A stretch of 63,049 nucleotides of DNA from Candidatus Blautia stercorigallinarum (GTDB lineage Bacteria; Bacillota; Clostridia; Lachnospirales; Lachnospiraceae), in the NCBI GenBank assembly GCA_019112785.1, contig DXIQ01000051.1, positions 1 to 63,049 of the forward strand. The letters are read 5' to 3'. The translations under genes were made by a program, and so were the position numbers. This document shows positions 60,873-63,049 of the stretch, piece by piece. Numbering within the stretch: the first letter of the stretch is position 1; every line of letters begins with the position of its first letter. The notes under the pieces are model-generated. The model worked only from the letters and a program-made list of their open reading frames with translations, ran no database searches and was not told where the DNA came from.

Positions 60873-61559
60873 ATGAAAGCAAAGTTACTTAAAAGGATAC
60901 TCTTTGCGGCACTTGCGGGAACCGCTGTTTTCTGCATGACAGCCTGCGGCGGTACAGACGGATCAGAAGGGACCGCCGCAGATCCGGCAGAAGAGAGCAC
61001 AGATTCTCAGGAAACAGAGGAAACTGCAGATACAGAGCCGGCAGATAGTACAAAAGATGATGGAGAAAGCAGGGGAGGAGAGGGCAGCGCATTGATCGCT
61101 TATTTCTCCTGGTCAGGCAATACAGAAGCTGTAGCCCGGGAGATCCAGAGCCAGACAGGCGCAGACCTGTTTGAGATTGTTCCTGAGGAACCATATACAG
61201 AGGACTATGATGAACTTCTGGACATTGCCCGGGAGGAACAGAGCAGCGATGCCCGTCCGGCTATTGCAGATACAGTGGACCTGTCAGGATATGACACGGT
61301 CTATCTGGGATTCCCCAACTGGTGGGGCGATATGCCTATGATCCTCTATACATTTCTGGATGACTATGATCTTTCCGGAAAGACGATCGCTCCTTTTAAT
61401 ACCAGCGGGGGCAGCGGTTTTTCCGGTTCTCTTGATACTATTGAGGAAATGGAGCCTGAGGCGGAGCTTACAGAAGGGCTTTCCCTTGGAAGCAGCGAGG
61501 CAGAAAACTGTACAGAGGCGGTTTCTCAATGGCTGGAGGAGATCGGCATGGCACAATAG
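60873..61559 (+). CDS. Flavodoxin lipoprotein
   Basis: The product has 228 residues. It starts with a signal peptide with lipobox CMTAC near residues 22-26, then an acidic Ser/Glu/Asp linker (about 30-70). The flavodoxin domain follows: LIAYFSWSGNTEAVAREIQS and YDTVYLGFPNWWGDMPM bind FMN. It should be anchored outside the membrane, where a flavodoxin would serve extracytoplasmic electron transfer. It is the intact counterpart of the broken gene at 47089. Third gene of its operon. Confidence 0.9.
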   Translation: MKAKLLKRILFAALAGTAVFCMTACGGTDGSEGTAADPAEESTDSQETEETADTEPADSTKDDGESRGGEGSALIAYFSWSGNTEAVAREIQSQTGADLFEIVPEEPYTEDYDELLDIAREEQSSDARPAIADTVDLSGYDTVYLGFPNWWGDMPMILYTFLDDYDLSGKTIAPFNTSGGSGFSGSLDTIEEMEPEAELTEGLSLGSSEAENCTEAVSQWLEEIGMAQ

Positions 61560-61560
61560 A

Positions 61561-61610
61561 AAAAACCTGGAGGTCACACATGTAAGATTTTCTGTGACCT
61601 CCAGGTTTTT
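61561..61610. terminator. Bidirectional terminator
   Basis: AAAAACCTGGAGGTCACA (61561-61578) and TGTGACCTCCAGGTTTTT (61593-61610) are perfect 18-base inverted repeats. It serves the flavodoxin operon and the convergent cbiOK gene. Confidence 0.94.
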
Positions 61611-61645
61611 CTTATATTTTTCTATCATTTCTCATTTGCAGGATT

Positions 61646-63049
61646 TTAAGCTTCTGCGGCAGCCTTCAGATGATCTACCAGAAGGCTGCGGACTCCGGGA
61701 TATTCCCCCAGGCCTTTTACCACAGGTTCTACCTGGAATCCTGCGGCTTTAAACTGGCTGTACCAGGATTCCGGATCATCTCCTGCCATATCATTTTTCG
61801 CATGATCTCCTGCCACGATCATAAAGGGTGCCAGAACTACTTTAGAAGGATTATATTCTTTTACCATTCTCATCAGACTTTCCATAGACGGATAAGCCTC
61901 TACGGTACCAAGGAAAATATTTTTGTAGCCTTTGTCTTTAAAGGTATAATCCAGGGCGGCATAAATAGAGTTGGCGTAATGGGTGGTGCCGTGGCCCATA
62001 AGCACCAGAACCTGATCCTGAGTAAGATCGGAAAATTCGTCGGCGACCGCCTGGATCACTGCCAGGTTATCCTCTGCGCTGGTGAGAAGAGGATCTCCAA
62101 AAGAAATGGAATGGAAATCATCGCGGTAAGCCAGGGCGTCTTCCTTCATCAGATCATTTTCGATACCGTTGATCACATGGGTAGGCTGTACCAGAACATC
62201 CGTGATCCCGTCTTTTTTCATCTGTTCCATGGCCTCGCGGACGGTAAACACATGGATATTGTCCCGGTTTTTCAGCTTTTTAATGATCATTTTGCTGGTC
62301 CATGCCCGGTAAAGGTGATAGTCGGGAAAGGCCTCCTGCATATCTCTTTCAATAGCGTCAATGGTCACTTTTCTGGTGTCGTTGTGGCTGGTGCCGAAGC
62401 TTACTGCCAGAATGGCTTTCTTTGTTTCTGCTGTCAATGGTTTCTTTCCTCCGTAATGTGGGTTTAATTTTATTTCTTCTATATATTGTTCCAGGGTTTT
62501 TAAATTCCTGGGGATTTCCAGAGAGGCTTTCAGGATCCCTTTTCTGCACAGACTTTCAAAAAGCTCCAATACTGCAGGGGGCTCCAGGTTAGTCTGGGCA
62601 AGAACCCGTTTATTGGAAAAGACCTGGGCGGGAGACCCGTGGAGCAGGACTTTTCCTTCATGGAAAAGGATGACTTCATCTGCCCACTCATAGGCGTAAT
62701 CAACATCGTGGGTAGCCATGAGAACGGTGATCCCCGCCTCTGTCATCTGATCTACAATGTGGTTTACCATCTGGGTATGCTTTGGATCCAGGGCCGCTGC
62801 CGGCTCGTCCAGGATAATGATATCCGGGTGCATGACCAGGATATCTGCAATGGAAACCTGCTTCTTCTGACCTCCGCTTAAGGCGTGGGTAGGTTTATGG
62901 CGGAAAGGGGTGATCTCCAGATAATCAATGACTTTCTCCACCTCTTTTTTGGCCTCTTCCGGGGCAACCCCCAGATTCAGGATGCCGAAGGAGATTTCCT
63001 GGTAAACACTGGCAGAGAAAAGCTGGTTATCCGGGTCCTGAAAGACGAT
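61646..63049 (-). CDS. cbiOK: Fused cobalt transporter ATPase (CbiO) and sirohydrochlorin cobaltochelatase (CbiK), 5' end off window
   Basis: The gene enters from the right; the start and Walker A are outside. The visible N-terminal part has the Q-loop VFQDPDNQLFSASVYQEI, signature ALSGGQKKQ and Walker B DIIILDEPAAALD of the ECF/CbiO-type ATPase. After a linker, the chain becomes CbiK from about ILAVSFGTSHNDTRKVTIDA on, with catalytic histidines in LMGHGTTHYANSIY and VAGDHAKNDMAGDD, and the usual end GLGEYPGVRSLLVDHL. Cobalt import and insertion would be in one protein. The main B12 operon lacks its own chelatase. Confidence 0.93.
   Translation of the reverse strand: MVFQDPDNQLFSASVYQEISFGILNLGVAPEEAKKEVEKVIDYLEITPFRHKPTHALSGGQKKQVSIADILVMHPDIIILDEPAAALDPKHTQMVNHIVDQMTEAGITVLMATHDVDYAYEWADEVILFHEGKVLLHGSPAQVFSNKRVLAQTNLEPPAVLELFESLCRKGILKASLEIPRNLKTLEQYIEEIKLNPHYGGKKPLTAETKKAILAVSFGTSHNDTRKVTIDAIERDMQEAFPDYHLYRAWTSKMIIKKLKNRDNIHVFTVREAMEQMKKDGITDVLVQPTHVINGIENDLMKEDALAYRDDFHSISFGDPLLTSAEDNLAVIQAVADEFSDLTQDQVLVLMGHGTTHYANSIYAALDYTFKDKGYKNIFLGTVEAYPSMESLMRMVKEYNPSKVVLAPFMIVAGDHAKNDMAGDDPESWYSQFKAAGFQVEPVVKGLGEYPGVRSLLVDHLKAAAEA

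Overview
The window reads as chromosomal DNA of an anaerobic, spore-forming Firmicute, most likely a Lachnospiraceae acetogen (Blautia-like). This placement is an inference from the gene content: spoIVA (endospore coat), the formate-THF ligase / cyclodeaminase / FolD methyl-branch set, an anaerobic (cbi-type) cobalamin operon, many flavodoxin and Fe-S flavoprotein genes, and strong AGGAGG-type ribosome sites. I saw no rRNA, tRNA, CRISPR array or intact transposase.

1-6.9 kb: the end of fhs, then fchA and folD (one-carbon branch); a minus-strand pair (a TIGR03915-like protein and a TIGR03916-like radical SAM protein) behind a consensus promoter flanked by two LexA/SOS-type boxes; spoIVA; and a DUF3786 gene.

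7.0-24.2 kb: a promoter, a cobalamin riboswitch with an intrinsic terminator, then a tightly packed plus-strand operon for almost the whole anaerobic B12 pathway: cbiD, L, F, G, H, a cbiJ-cbiE-cbiT fusion, cbiA, cobT, cobU, cobS, a second short CobU-like gene, cobC, cbiB, cobD, cbiP, cbiC. It ends with a zinc-ribbon/acidic-repeat/membrane protein. The cobaltochelatase is missing from this operon. It sits at the far end of the window as the C-terminal half of a CbiO-CbiK fusion, so cobalt uptake and insertion share one polypeptide. A repeat-rich 550-base gap follows the operon.

24.7-38 kb: two GNAT genes, a PPC-domain protein, a complete BceRS-BceAB-type peptide-antibiotic sensing and resistance module with a palindromic operator, an AAA-ATPase/PD-(D/E)XK protein, a frameshifted ABC-2 permease, a DUF362 gene behind a MerR-type long-spacer promoter, and feoAB.

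38-61.6 kb: an accessory redox region. It holds flavodoxins (two of them lipoproteins), Fe-S flavoproteins, aldo/keto reductases, nitroreductases, a flavin reductase, DUF362 proteins, a YraQ-type permease and several regulators, mixed with gene remnants (DUF362, AKR, LysR, flavodoxin, VTT and ABC fragments). Two shared regulatory signatures tie scattered genes together. The first is a promoter family with GACAGGTATTAGAC, an 18-base spacer and a -10 box at three sites, plus one diverged copy. The second is a TetR-type operator, TGTTG-N6-CAACA, that occurs as pairs exactly 33 bp apart before a radical SAM gene and before a nitroreductase-patatin pair, and once before the tetR gene itself. Together with the SOS-controlled radical SAM pair and the CbiO-CbiK fusion, these are the most interesting parts of the window.
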